A stretch of 64,000 bases of DNA, taken from NCBI GenBank assembly GCA_964034945.1, contig OZ035960.1, forward strand, positions 64,651,970 to 64,715,969, given 5' to 3'. Origin of the DNA: Chrysopilus asiliformis. Its lineage: Eukaryota; Arthropoda; Insecta; Diptera; Rhagionidae. Shown here one piece after another: positions 30,530-41,028 of the stretch. The notes under the pieces are model-generated. The model worked only from the letters and a program-made list of their open reading frames with translations. It was not told the origin of the DNA and searched no databases. The first letter of the stretch is position 1, and the number at the start of each line of letters is the position of its first letter. The position numbers were made by a program, and so were the translations under genes.

Positions 30530-32093
30530 AGTCCTTGAAGAAGGATTTCAACAAAAACATTGGACAACTTTCAAATAGATCGAGCGCGTATTTTGCAGCC
30601 CTGTTGGCTCCATCGTTAAAGGCGTGGTGTTAAATCAAATGGCGGTATTTTCGAATATGTGTTCTATGATTTGTGGCTGTTGTGTGGCCTAATAAATATA
30701 AAAAAAAGTTTTGAAAAATACCAATGCGTTCTCATTTGGCATCAATTTTTCCTTGTGTCAGTATTTATGGCTAGACTAGGTAGTTTGACGAAAAGTGATC
30801 AAAGTGTGCAACCCCTAAATATTATCCAATCTTCTTAAAATTTGGAATATATATATATTTCATCACTGAGACTCGGGGCGTAAGCAAAGTCTGCAAAAAT
30901 TTTAGATTTTATTTTTTGCCTAACAAAATGAAACACCCTAATATACAGAGAAGAACTCACAAACTACTATTTGTTCCAGGTGCTATTGATGGAACAAAAG
31001 TCGAAATTGATCCCCCATCAAGACAAAAAAAAGACCCTTACATTGATAGGAAGGGAAATGTAACTATCACGATGCAAGGAATTTGCAATGATAAAAGAAA
31101 ATTCATTGATATTTTTATTGGTTTTCCTGGCTCCGTTCATGACAGTCGAGTTTTTTTAAACTCTGACATTAAGCCTAAGCTACCATCTCTTTGGTCGAGT
31201 AAGTGCCTTAATGTTTATACATTTTTATGTACTTATGTGTATTTTAATTGCAGAAAATCAATTTCGTCTGGGAGATTCAGCTTATCAGTGTACAAAATAC
31301 CTCATAACTCCGTATAGGGATAATGGCCACTTGACAGCTAGGCAAAAATATTTTAACACCAAACACAGTTCCGCCAGAGTAGTCATTGAACATACGTTCG
31401 GCATTTGGAAGCAACGGTTTCGGCAATTGTATTATTGGAAATTGCGCGGCATTAAAAACATCTGTCATTTTATACGTGCCTGTGCTGTTTTGCACAACTT
31501 GGCAGATGAAAAAGATTTAGATTTTTTAAAAGATGAGACGCCACCAACAGAGCGAACTATTTCCAATGAAAGCGATGATGGTGAAGATAACACTGAAGAG
31601 CCAAGAATGACAGTCGCTGAAGGAAGAACAATAAGAAATAAATTAAGCCAACAATTGTTTGAAAATCTGAAATAAATAGCATACAAAAAGCTGCAATTGT
31701 CATGTGGCAATTGTAAAATACTCTATGTGTATTTTATGTAGTTATCTGAAAAGTTTTAGATCAAATAATATAAAATAAACAAATTCCAACTGAAATTTCT
31801 ATCGTACCTCAAAAGACGGTAGGACGTGACAAAAATCGAAAAAAAATTTAACTTTTGTTTGAGAAGGGGGTGAAACTGCTGTCCAATAAATTTTTCATTT
31901 AGGAAACACTTATGTGAAGTGCGTTTATTCGAGCTTCAGCTACAAAGTCTTTCGATCAAATGCACGGTTTTTGAGAAAATCAAACCAACTTTGGCAAACA
32001 CGTAATAACTCTATTTTATGAGTTTTTATTTATAGATTATAAAATATAATATATAAAACCCGAAACTACTCAAAAATATATATGGGGAAAAAT

Positions 32094-33017
32094 TTATGAT
32101 GTCTTTTGTTGCATTTCTTCAAGAATTTTCTCCAAAAGCTCGTTGCGCTTGTCAGCTGCTTCAGCTTGCCTTTTGAAAACTGCCGTTCGCTCTTTATAAG
32201 CTTCTATTTTTCCCACCATGATATTTTTTTTGTTGTCTTTAATTGAGGCGGTTGATGCACATGGGCTCTCTCTGGGTGATTCTGGCCCTGAAGATTGTGA
32301 AGTATCACTAGAATAATACGAATTCGATGTAGATGGTCGAGAAATACCGTCATCACTGCTTCCTAGGACGAATTGTGGTGATATGGCGTCGTTACTTCCT
32401 AAAATCTCGTCCAGTTCCCTGTATATAACAGATATAAATCCAAACTTCGTCTTATTCATCACGAACTGTATTGACTTACTTTTCATATGTGCAGGTTCTC
32501 CGACCATTTCCTGTTTTTTTGTTTAGGCACCTCACTTTTTTGTATTGCCGCTCTAGTGCTTTTCACTTATTTCGATGGCATCTGGGCTCACATTATAGTC
32601 ATGTTTTTCCATTTCACTACATATGTGTTCCCACAATTTCTTCTTCGATTTATTCTTGATTGATTTTCCTACTTTGGGTTTATTTTCCCGATATAGGTCC
32701 ATCAGTAGCTTTGTCGAGGAATCGGTCCACACATGTTTATCTAATTTTACAAAAATAAGGAAACAGTTTCAATTAAACAGAAGTCTTACAAAAATACCTG
32801 TACTTTTCTCAACTGCATCTATATTATTAGGATTTTCTGCTTCCGAATATGATGAATCGTTTGGTGTGTTACAGCCAGCAGTTAGCTGTGGATCTTAAAA
32901 TTCGTTTAATATATTAAATGTATTTCATGAAACCTGTTTTGTAAACTTACACTCAACTTGGTATACTCGCATTTCTCCAGACTCATTGTCAACATAAAAA
33001 TTTTCATAATCACTCAT
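32094..33017 (-). pseudogene. Harbinger Myb/SANT-like partner gene, 4 exons, one frameshift
   Basis: Exon 1 (32951-33017) MSDYENFYVDNESGEMRV; exon 2 (32798-32893) acidic; exon 3 (about 32484-32740) holds the Myb/SANT-like trihelix region VWTDSSTKLLMDLYREN and KKKLWEHICSEMEKHDYNV, then LERQYKKVRCLNKKTG after a 1-nt frameshift near 32560; exon 4 (32094-32418) has a Ser-rich linker and a C-terminal helix (ELLEKILEEMQQKTS). Introns are GT-AG. In PIF/Harbinger elements this protein binds DNA and helps the transposase. Its exon 1 is also found, diverged, in the derivative at 61104-61709. Confidence 0.78.
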
Positions 33018-33217
33018 TTTATAAATTTTTGTTGTTTTTCAAACACTGTAAAAGAGAGGTTATGTCTGACAAATATCAACTGCCAAAAGTTTACTCCAGC
33101 TAAAAACAAGAGTAAGTTCGGAGTAAATTCGGAGTAAGTCCAGGACTCATATCGAACAGAAAAGAGTAAAAATTTTTACTCCGAGTAAGTCCAGGACTCA
33201 TATCGAACAGACCTAAT

Positions 33218-34319
33218 TAAAGAGAGAAAGCAGCCAATCAGGGTGCGAGAACTGACCTACTTGTGTGGAGTAGCGTCAGAATTGATCCGAAGGGCATCTT
33301 GACTGGTTTGGTGATACACTAGTAACAAATATACTGCCTTAGTAGCGACACAGCAAAATGCTGCAATATAAGCCTGCTACGGTTTTTTTCCTTTAGCCCT
33401 GTAATGTGTGTAGACTGCAGGTTGAACTCGATCCGATAGAAGGTAGCACATAAGTTGTGAGAACAATTTTGGTTTTGGCTTTGTGCATGGAACGTAGTGT
33501 TGAACGACCGCGCGAAATATTTTTGACGTGGATATGTCTTGGATTTTGGTTATGGGGGTACAAATTAGAAAATCGGCTTGCTGCCATGATAAATTTGCAA
33601 TCGATGGTACTCGATAGTTTGTTGTGACATCCGAACAGAAACTGTGTTATGAGATCCGGCCTACATTAAAGCATTGTTTAGGGTATTTTGTTATGTTAAA
33701 CTATGTTCAATTATCTTTTTAAGAATCAAAATCTAAATTTTCACTGCCGCTATTATGCTGTGTTTGCTGCTTGTAGTACAGATTTCACATTTATACTCTT
33801 TTTTATGCTTCTCCTTTGTGTGTATTGAATCTGATGTATTGAATGTCATGTTATTTCGTTCTTTTCGCTCTGAAAAGTGTCGCTCTCAACGGCAAAATCG
33901 TTTGCTGTGGTTGCCGACTCTCGTTCTTGGGAACGAAAATGATTTCTATTTAAGTTTTCGCTTCTTGTTCAAAGCGGTTTGTGGGTCTCGCATAAAAATG
34001 AATGAAAGCCTCGAGCAATGGCTTTTTGGTATGATGCACACACACATGTAAGTATACATTGTACTAGTGAGAGAACGATATTTCGCTCCCAAAATTATAG
34101 TTGTGTTCAGGGTTGTGAGATTTTTGATCTTCGAAATCGTAGTAAATCGGCCTAAAAATAGTAGTAGAATCGATGAAATAGTAGTAAATTTATGTAAAAC
34201 CTTCGTCATTATATATCTAACTAATTTGAACGAAAAACTAGAAATGGGAGCGTCATACACTGAATGTATGATATTTATTTCATACTTCTCTTATCATAAA
34301 CCAATTATAAATAAAATTA
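33218..34319. other. About 1.1 kb without recognised feature
   Basis: Mixed sequence with no ORF of recognisable content and no clear inverted repeat. The 98-codon plus frame at 33755-34051 has no motif I know. Original chromosomal sequence or an old repeat are both possible. Confidence 0.4.
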
Positions 34320-34562
34320 TTATACCCGTATGGTGAAACCGAATATCTCAAAAACGGTGCATCTTATCAAAAAAGTGCAAGAACAAAAGTTATTTAGGAT
34401 ATGATTCTACATAAAACTCCCATAAACCAAAATCCGATTGGAATAAATTTTAGAAAGTTTGACTTCAAACTGGAATTTTGATACAACTGTTCGCCGTTCA
34501 CTTAAATCACCATACGGATTTTCAATAATTGCCAGATTGGCAATTATAGCTTTTGTTATGTT
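34320..34562 (-). mobile_element. mini-me/DINE-1-like repeat, internally deleted
   Basis: Both family ends are present, but ATGGTGAAACC jumps directly to GAATATCTCAAAAAC, deleting about 300 bp including the microsatellite. Confidence 0.75.
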
Positions 34563-35159
34563 TTAACTAAAAATTTGTTTCCTTAATTTCCTTTTCACTA
34601 AAATTCCTTACTTAAATATCTATTGGCGATCGTTGTAGGCGGATCCACATCTTCTGGCCGTCTCTACGAGACAGACACCTTGCTTTTTCCTTTTATTATT
34701 GGCCAGATAATCGTCTTGTAATGGATAGGAGAACTTGTGAGCCTGCGTGCATATTCTCATTGTGAGAATCATGGATTACCATTTTTGTGAAAGGATGTGA
34801 GTAACGTAAAAGCGAAGGATGCTTGGCACTGAAACTCAAATTAAAGAGGACCGCTAACTCGCATTATACCCCGTTTGATGTTGACCGTGATTGACTGAAG
34901 GTATATTTGATAAACTTTTTTTTAAATCTATGATGAACAGAGTTTTTTTTTCAAATAGCAGTACAAAAACGATCCATACAAAGAACAATGAGTTCGAATT
35001 TTCAATCACAAGAATGAAAAAAATCAGACATCGCGAAATGTCACACAAAATGAAGTAGCAGCGGGTTCCAATTCTTGGTTAAAACCTTGAGATTTTGAAG
35101 GTCTAAGAAGTATTCCTTAGTTGTGCCGTGCAGAGCCTTCTAGTAACAATTTTTTGTGC
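34563..35159. other. About 600 bp without recognised feature
   Basis: A/T-rich, no supported ORF. It ends in a poly-A/T-rich approach to the next repeat. Confidence 0.4.
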
Positions 35160-35950
35160 GCTACTGATATTCGTTTAATAAAAAAAAATTTAAAAAATTT
35201 TTTTTAAAAATTTTTTTTTGAAAAAAAGCTTTTATTAAAAAAGAATGCACTAAAAAGAAAAAAATAATTTTCTGGACGCTGTGTATCACAAATATAAAAG
35301 CTTTTAAAAAGCGAGATAAATTTTTGTTTTATTGTTTTATTCTTTATCTCGCTTTTTAAAAGCTTTTATATTTGTGATACACAGCGTCCAGAAAATTATT
35401 TTTTTCTTTTTAGTGCATTCTTTTTTAATAAAAGCTTTTTTTTTAAAAAATTTTTTTTGATTTTTTTTGATTTTTTTTTATTTTGTTCTTTTTAGTCTTC
35501 GAATATATATCCTTACATTTGAGATGTCCTTACAGGCTTTTTAACTTGAGAATCGTATTCAGTGACCCCAAAAACCCCCAGAATAGATTTTTTTTCCGGA
35601 AAATTCGGAGAAAGGGATAATCACGTTATCCTTACAGGACCTTCCGTTATCCTTACTGACTTTTTAATAACAGATTCGGATTCAGCGACCTCAAAAACCC
35701 CCAGAATAGATTTTTTTCCGGAAAATTTGGAGAAAAGGATAATCACGTTATCCTTACAGGACCTTCCGTTATCCTTACAAGGACGAAGTAGTGAAAATAT
35801 TGTATTGTCATCGGACTTATATAAGTGTGCAAAATTTCAAGTCAATCGGACAAGTGGAAGTGGGTCAAAATTTGATTGCAAGATTTGACCCCGACAAACA
35901 AACAAACAAACAAACAGACAAGATAGCGAGCTAAATAAAAGCTTTTAAAA
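35160..35950 (-). mobile_element. Repeat family 2, copy B (inverted, two tandem units)
   Basis: The same family as 29260-30300 in opposite orientation. The palindrome is at about 35225-35440, with arms separated by ~50 bp that are themselves an inverted repeat (AAGCGAGATAAA/TTTATCTCGCTT). Two ~121-bp units follow at 35545-35770 (against about five in copy A). Then come CAAAATTTCAAGTCAATCGG and an (ACAA)n/(GACA) tract ending AGATAGCGAGCTAAATAAAA. Confidence 0.75.
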
Positions 35951-35954
35951 AAAA

Positions 35955-36640
35955 ACTAAATCTGCTCTTGCCTGTCAATTCCTACTCAGCTATACCCTGA
36001 ACCGTTGGAGCAATTTTGACGCGGTTTGCCTGTCAATTCCGTTCTTGCTATCTACTGAACCGTTGGAGCAATTTTGGCGCGGTTTTTGCCACTAGGTCGG
36101 TTTTTTTTCAACTCACATGATATTTCTTGCACCGTTAGAGCAATTCTGACGGGATGTTCGCCTTTGGATGCACTTTCTCCTGACGAAAATTTTTGCCAAT
36201 TAAAATCTACCTCTCTTCTTGCTTCCAAAGCCCTCTCTCTCTCCTGAACAATCGGAGAAATTTTGACGCGGTTTGCGCCATTGAATATTGATCCCCAAGT
36301 TCCCCCCCCCTAAATTCTACTTTATGTTGTTTGTCAAACCCTCTCTGCTATCTCCTGAACCGTTGGAGCAATTTTGTTGCGGTTTCCACCATTGAGTAAA
36401 ATGTGTCCAAAGGAAAGTTTTCGCCAACGAAATTCTAAACTTTCTGTTGCTTGTCAATCCCTTTCCTCCTATCTCCTGAACCAGTTGAGCAATTCTGCCT
36501 CCGGTTCACACCATCGGGTAAAATGTGTCGTTAAGAAAGTTTTCGAAAACTAAAATCGAAGCTTCCGATCGCCTGTAAACCTCTCTACTTCAATCTTCTG
36601 AACCGTTGGAGCAATTAAAATTCATTTAATCATTATTACA
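35955..36640. repeat. Diverged ~60-115-bp tandem repeats
   Basis: Seven degenerate units share CTCCTGAACCGTTGGAGCAA followed by TTTTGACGCGGTTT, and most also a TTTTCGCCAA...TGTCAATCCC segment. Landmarks fall near 35997, 36057, 36128, 36245, 36357, 36477 and 36599. Layout and length recall 11300-11815. The array ends ~60 bp beyond the ix stop codon. Confidence 0.7.
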
Positions 36641-36702
36641 GGTTTTTAAAAATAACATTTGTAACTTGGTATTATATTTTTAAAAATATTTTCGTATATT
36701 CT

Positions 36703-37692
36703 TCAATCAGTCTGCGAAATGTTTTGGGCTGCGCTTATGAGGGTATCGTGTATTTCTTTGGCGTAAAGTATCTGAGACCTAACGGTTGACAAATACTGGG
36801 GGTACGACATTGGACTTGATTCAGATTGTGGGAATGGTTCCATGCGAACGGATGCTACTGCAGCCGATAAATAGTGTTGAGATGAAGACAGCTGTTGTAT
36901 ACATTGAATCGATGTTTTCTGAAAATGTAGACCATAAATTCCATAACTCGTTTAATTAAAAAATATACACACCAAGTGAAGTTCAATTTGATCGCAAATG
37001 GTATAAAAGTCTTCCAAATGTTTATCAAATCTAGGAGCTGATACTGTTGGATCCCTTACTTTTCTAAAATATATATATTGAAAAACCTGAGGAATAGGGA
37101 CATGACATACGAAATGCGTTGCATTGCCGTAAATCCATATTTTTATTGAACGTAAATCCACATTTTCAGCAAACTCGAACTTTTTTCTTTTTACAAAATG
37201 TTCTTATTGGCATACGGAAATTTCTTGTAAAAAGATAAAAACAAAATTTGCTTAAAATATTTTATAAAAAGAGAAAAACAAAATTTGCTTAAAAATATTT
37301 TGTAAAAAGAGAAAAACGAAAATTGCTTCTCGTTTTTTAAAAAATGGACCTACGGCTACCCAACACATTTGGCATGCCAAGCCCCTTAAGGGTAATTATA
37401 TAACTGACCCATTGTCGGAGACATTATTTTGCTGCAATAAAAGCGCTGCAGTTTTAAAAGCTGCAGAAAGTGATTCCCTCAATGGTCCAATAAATCCTCT
37501 TATTTTTGAAATATTGTCCATTTTCTCTGGCTGTGGAGGGGTTTGCTGTTGTTGTGGTTGTAGCGACTGTGATCCCATTAAATTTTGCATTTGTTGTGGC
37601 TGTTGCGGAGAATTTTGCTGCATCATAGCTGGGGGTACCCCCACATTAATTGGCATACCAATGCCGGGTTGTGTCATCCCGTGTATATTCAT
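36703..37692 (-). CDS. ix: Mediator subunit 29 (intersex), 3 exons, 196 aa
   Basis: Spliced CDS: exon 1 37409-37692, exon 2 36973-37063, exon 3 36703-36918; introns of 345 and 54 bp with GT-AG ends, 591 coding bases. MED29 is a subunit of the Mediator complex, which links transcription factors to RNA polymerase II in the nucleus. In Drosophila it is intersex, acting with Doublesex in female differentiation. The N-terminus is Met/Gln/Pro-rich. The conserved body begins DNISKIRGFIGPLRES and continues in exon 2 (SAPRFDKHLEDFYTICDQIE) and exon 3 (YLSTVRSQILYAKEIHDTLI, ending AAQNISQTD). Length is close to the Drosophila protein. Start chosen at the first ATG preceding the Gln-rich region. Only this locus looks like an ordinary host gene. 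Intron 1 carries a short ~45-bp tandem duplication (37215-37330). Confidence 0.92.
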
Positions 37693-38097
37693 TATAATTT
37701 ACTAAAACGAAAGCTTATTGAGCTAGTTTAAAGCCTCAATTACCATGATAAAGATAACATTTTTTATGGTAATTGGGACTTGAAACTAAAAATTCTTTAA
37801 TGGCTATATACTACAGATATCGTACTATTAGACTAGATCAAGCCATTTGCTATCTCAAATGGGCCACTGAAACGTCAAAAAGCTATGACGAAAAAAAGGG
37901 ACAAAGCTAGTAAATTCTGGGAAATTTAAATTCTGGAAAAAAATGCTTATGCAGGTCCCCGACGGAATATTATTCAATCCCTATACCGATTATTCATGTT
38001 AATATTCAGAGCTGCCACATACATTAATATGCAATTCCCTAAAAAATGTTTGCAACCTGTGTATGTTTTATGAGTTCGACGTAAAACATATAATTCG
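37693..38097. other. Upstream region of ix
   Basis: About 400 bp between the ix ATG and the next ORF. It should contain the ix promoter. No TATA box at a clear distance was seen; A/T-rich with CTATATACT near 37804. Confidence 0.35.
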
Positions 38098-38457
38098 TTA
38101 TTGAGTTTGTTGATTCGAACATCTGACATCACTAAAGTTCGAAGAAAAAATGAGACAACCATAGCTGTGCTGTGCTACTCCACGCTGTGCTATATCATTA
38201 ACAACAAGTAAATTTTTAATCATTGCCTTCGCAGCGATGTAGTTCTCGTGTTCCTCGCATGTTGCTGGATCGGCAGTCAAAAAATTGTTCCTTATACCAG
38301 TGATTTCTTGATTTAATATTTTATCAAAGAAAAAGTATGTGTTATTACTAACAAAATCGCACAATTCTGGTGACTCGATATAATACTGTTCTAACGCACC
38401 AGGAGTAACAAAAACAGTATGTATATCCTGCATGCTATGGAACAGTATTATAAACAA
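38098..38457 (-). pseudogene. Fragment of an uncharacterised arthropod-repeat protein
   Basis: A 119-codon frame with DIHTVFVTPGALEQYYIESP, LCDFVSNNTYFFFDKIL, ENYIAAKAMIKNLLVVNDIA and QRGVA. The pattern 'SPE...FV...FF..L...L..dP.tw..n..Y..AK..vknl.VVND.AeRGV' is one I have met in many arthropod predicted proteins of unknown function, where it is often multicopy. The usual sequence continues well past the RGVA motif; here the frame degrades there, so I treat it as truncated. Identity is tentative. Confidence 0.4.
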
Positions 38458-38568
38458 ATATCAATGCAAAGCTATTCGAAAGCAAAATTCATTGAATATT
38501 TAACAAAAAATTATGAACAATTTCAAGAAAAAAATTTAAAAAAAATTCCATTAAATTTTGTATTTTAA

Positions 38569-38787
38569 CCCTTCATTGATGAGGTGGGTCCAGTGGACCC
38601 ACATTGACTTTTCTCTCTTTGCTATTTCTCATGTTTTCAGCACAGTGACTCTGAAATCTTCAGTACCTTCATACAGTATGGTGTTGTGTGCCGAGTTAAA
38701 AGCACGGATTTGGTATGTGATTAGAACAAGTCCATTGGAAACCACCTCATCATTTACGCATATGATTTTCACCTCATAAATTAAGGG
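38569..38787. mobile_element. piggyBac-like MITE (219 bp, TTAA target)
   Basis: Flanked by TTAA at 38565-38568 and 38788-38791. Ends CCCTTCATTGATGAGGTG and CACCTCATAAATTAAGGG are inverted repeats matching at 15 of 18 positions. A palindrome GTGGGTCCAGTGGACCCAC lies just inside the left end. The 73-codon frame through it is incidental. Confidence 0.75.
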
Positions 38788-38791
38788 TTAA

Positions 38792-39724
38792 AATGTTTTA
38801 TAACAAATAAGAATATCGGAAAAACTTAAAAAAAAATATACTTTTCAATACTTCTGACCAGCACAAAATCCGTTTCAGACAAAAAATTTAGGATCTGTCT
38901 TTTTGTCGGTCTGTATGTATGTCGTATAACTTTAGATCGGCTTAATTTTTTTTTTTAAATAAATCTACATTTCATTCTCTAGAACATAGGCTTACCAAAA
39001 GAAATATTCCACCCTTTAGCAAGTGCAAAAAATACATTTAAAGAAAATAATTCATGAAAATGTTCTTAAAAAATCGCTGTTTTGGGACCAAAAAAGCATT
39101 AAATTTCAACCGTAGGTCAAAACTTCGTGAGAATTAGATGTTCGTCTAGTTATCCTCTACAAAAGTTGTCTTTAGACCATCAACGAAAAATTAAATATTA
39201 TAGGAGTTACGGACAGTTAAAGCGATTCACCATTTTAAAGTCTATTTTTGAAACTTCAATGAAAAACCGGCCAGGTTTTTTCCACTACAGATTCCTACTT
39301 TTTTTTTAAATCTTATTTTTTTGACCTAAACTTCACGAAAATGGACGGGGAGCAACAGAAATTACAACTTTGCACATATGGGCAATCTAACGTGCAGCTT
39401 GGTTGCAATTTACATTTGGACTGACTTTATTTGTTAGTTGATGTGATACATTGTTATTCTACATATAAAGCCATGCACAAAATCTTTCTATGTGTGCACT
39501 AGTAGTGTCAAGTAGCAACCCTACTGTCAGAATCACATGTGAAACCGCACGTAAAGTTCGATTTGTTTTCTTTGTTATAAATAATTTTATCAAGTTTTCA
39601 GAGTTTAATCGGTGGAAATATATAAATTAAATGTGTGTGTAGTACTAACAATCGTTTGTGTTTTGTTTGATAATTGTGAATATAAAAAGGAATACTGCCG
39701 AAATCTTTCCTAACCTAAAAGAGG
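38792..39724. other. About 930 bp without recognised gene
   Basis: A/T-rich. Near 39458-39477 CTACATATAAAGCCATGCAC is the exact reverse complement of a 20-mer at 54619-54638, hinting at a shared short repeat. Nothing else is supported. Confidence 0.45.
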
Positions 39725-40397
39725 TTATTTAAGATTTTCAGAGCAACTTCAGCAATAAAAACAACTCAACAAGCTAAAATAAACGCCATTGGATAGGGCT
39801 GCGGGAAACGGATTGGAAAAGGCTGTGTAGGGTATCTGGCCGTAATGAAATAAAACTCAAAGTTCAGTCTGATGTAGCTCGCTTTACTGACGAATCGAGA
39901 GTGAACAATTATTCGCTTATTCTAGAAAGCCTAACTGGATAATCTAACTGAATGCCTAATAAAAGGCTGGACCAGTTCAGATAAAAACTCCTACAGCTGC
40001 TTATTACCAACAAATTGTATTACACAGATAAGTATAAATTTATTTAAAAAAGGCAGGTATTTATTTAAGATTTTCAGAGCAACTTCAGCAATAAAAACAA
40101 CTCAACAAGCTAAAATAAACGCCATTGGATAGGGCTGCGGGAAACGGATTGGAAAAGGCTGTGTAGGGTATCTGGCCGTAATGAAATAAAACTCAAAGTT
40201 CAGTCTGATGTAGCTCGCTTTACTGACGAATCGAGAGTGAACAATTATTCGCTTATTCTAGAAAGCCTAACTGGATAATCTAACTGAATGCCTAATAAAA
40301 GGCTGGACCAGTTCAGATAAAAACTCCTACAGCTGCTTATTACCAACAGATTGTATTGCACAGATAAGTATAAATTTATTTAAAAAAGGCAGGTATT
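39725..40397. repeat. 336-bp tandem duplication
   Basis: Two head-to-tail copies (39725-40060 and 40061-40397) starting TTATTTAAGATTTTCAGAGC and ending AAAAAAGGCAGGTATT, differing at about two noticed positions (ACAAATTG/ACAGATTG, TATTACAC/TATTGCAC). No ORF. It is a recent duplication of unique-looking sequence. Confidence 0.85.
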
Positions 40398-40792
40398 TTG
40401 CGTTTAATTTTAGGATTGATTGGCTGATCGAAGAATCCACAACAAGACTGTGAGCAGGGGCTGTGACAGGGGAAGCAATACGGGCTAGGAGACTCCTGAG
40501 ACTTATTTATGCACTTTTCTGCCAAGTGTATTTCGGTTTTTTTAATATTCAATTTAACCCTTTGTGGACGAGGAAGTGAACAACAATACATCAATAACCA
40601 TGACTTTTTTTCGTTGCAATGGTTGAAAAAGCATTTAAAAAAAGACATGAACTAATTTTATAGAGGTGTGTCAAATTTTATTATACGTTCGTTTAATACT
40701 TGCTGTGTGCCGTGCTGTAATTCGAATAACAAATCCACTTTGTCCTTTATTGTCATTTATTATACAATAAAAAAAGTGATTGTTTTAAATAT
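40398..40792. other. Unassigned, one weak minus ORF
   Basis: A 90-codon minus frame (40376-40648) is Cys/Pro/Lys-rich and partly overlaps the tandem duplication. I see no family features and do not call a gene. Confidence 0.35.
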
Positions 40793-41028
40793 CAGCTTAA
40801 AGTGAAATTTTGCTAAGTCCAAAATATCAAATTTTACAGAAGAGCAGAAAAACCTTGATAAATCATTGTAATTTCCATTTCAAGAGAACTGAGTTTCATT
40901 TAAGTGAGCTTAATTTAAAAAAAAAACTCAGTTTTCCATAAAGGAGAATTAAAATGATTTAACAAGGATTTTTTTGCTCTTCTGTAAAATTTGATATTTT
41001 GGACTTAGCACAATTTCGGTTTAAGCTG
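40793..41028. mobile_element. Foldback MITE, 236 bp
   Basis: The element is largely self-complementary. CAGCTTAAAGTGAAATTTTG and CTAAGTCCAAAATATCAAAT at the left are mirrored at the right (ATTTGATATTTTGGACTTAG, GGTTTAAGCTG). Arms extend ~110 bp with mismatches, and a short A-rich loop lies near 40917-40927. No target duplication was fixed. Confidence 0.75.

Larger units (their letters stand above)
28151..30943. mobile_element. 2.8-kb element with ~400-bp inverted repeats, TA target
   Basis: Outer ends GGGTGTTTCATTTT (left) and AAAATGAAACACCC (right) are exact inverted repeats, flanked by TA. Homology continues inward for ~400 bp: left 28170-28560 (ACTTTGCTTACGCCCCGAGT) mirrors right 30530-30900. 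The TA duplication fits a Tc1/mariner-type mover. I found no clear transposase. The interior is filled by a mini-me copy (28737-29259) and a second repeat (29260-30300). It lies inside the first intron of the Harbinger transposase. Confidence 0.75.
27605..31675 (+). pseudogene. Harbinger transposase (DDE_Tnp_4), 3 exons, frameshifted
   Basis: Exon 1 (about 27605-28128) starts MLRLSFPFVYNIFK and includes LSTACLIIRRYAM and VITWPSAEER. Two small frameshifts near 27870-27910 break it. Exon 2 (30980-31198) and exon 3 (31254-31675) hold the catalytic domain: AIDGTKVEI (Asp), GFPGSVHDSRVF, LGDSAYQCTKY (Asp) and ARVVIEHTFGIWKQRF (Glu), so the DDE triad is present. Introns obey GT-AG: 28129-30979 (enlarged by an insertion) and 31199-31253. 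The N-terminal acidic segment (SEDDFLSEDEEEIV) is shared with the derivative at 61104-61709. It acts with the Myb protein in the family; here exon 1 damage probably blocks function. Confidence 0.85.
27468..33214 (+). mobile_element. PIF/Harbinger DNA transposon, near full-length
   Basis: Terminal inverted repeats AGGTCTGTTCGATATGAGTC (left) and its complement ending CAGACCT (right). A 3-bp AAT occurs on both sides (27465-27467, 33215-33217). The inner ends carry further repeats of GGAGTAA/TTACTCC. Two convergent genes lie inside, a DDE transposase (plus) and a Myb/SANT protein (minus), the standard autonomous pair. A 2.8-kb element sits in the first transposase intron. Confidence 0.88.

Noticed and set aside
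33755..34051. 98-codon plus ORF in the unassigned region
   Set aside because: No motif, hydrophobic low-complexity start, equally long antisense frame (33946-34260).
37412..37705. Cys-rich plus-strand ORF of 97 codons
   Set aside because: Exact antisense of MED29 exon 1; the Cys residues come from complementing CAA/CAG Gln codons.
38558..38779. 73-codon plus ORF
   Set aside because: It lies inside the TTAA-flanked MITE and reads through its terminal palindrome.
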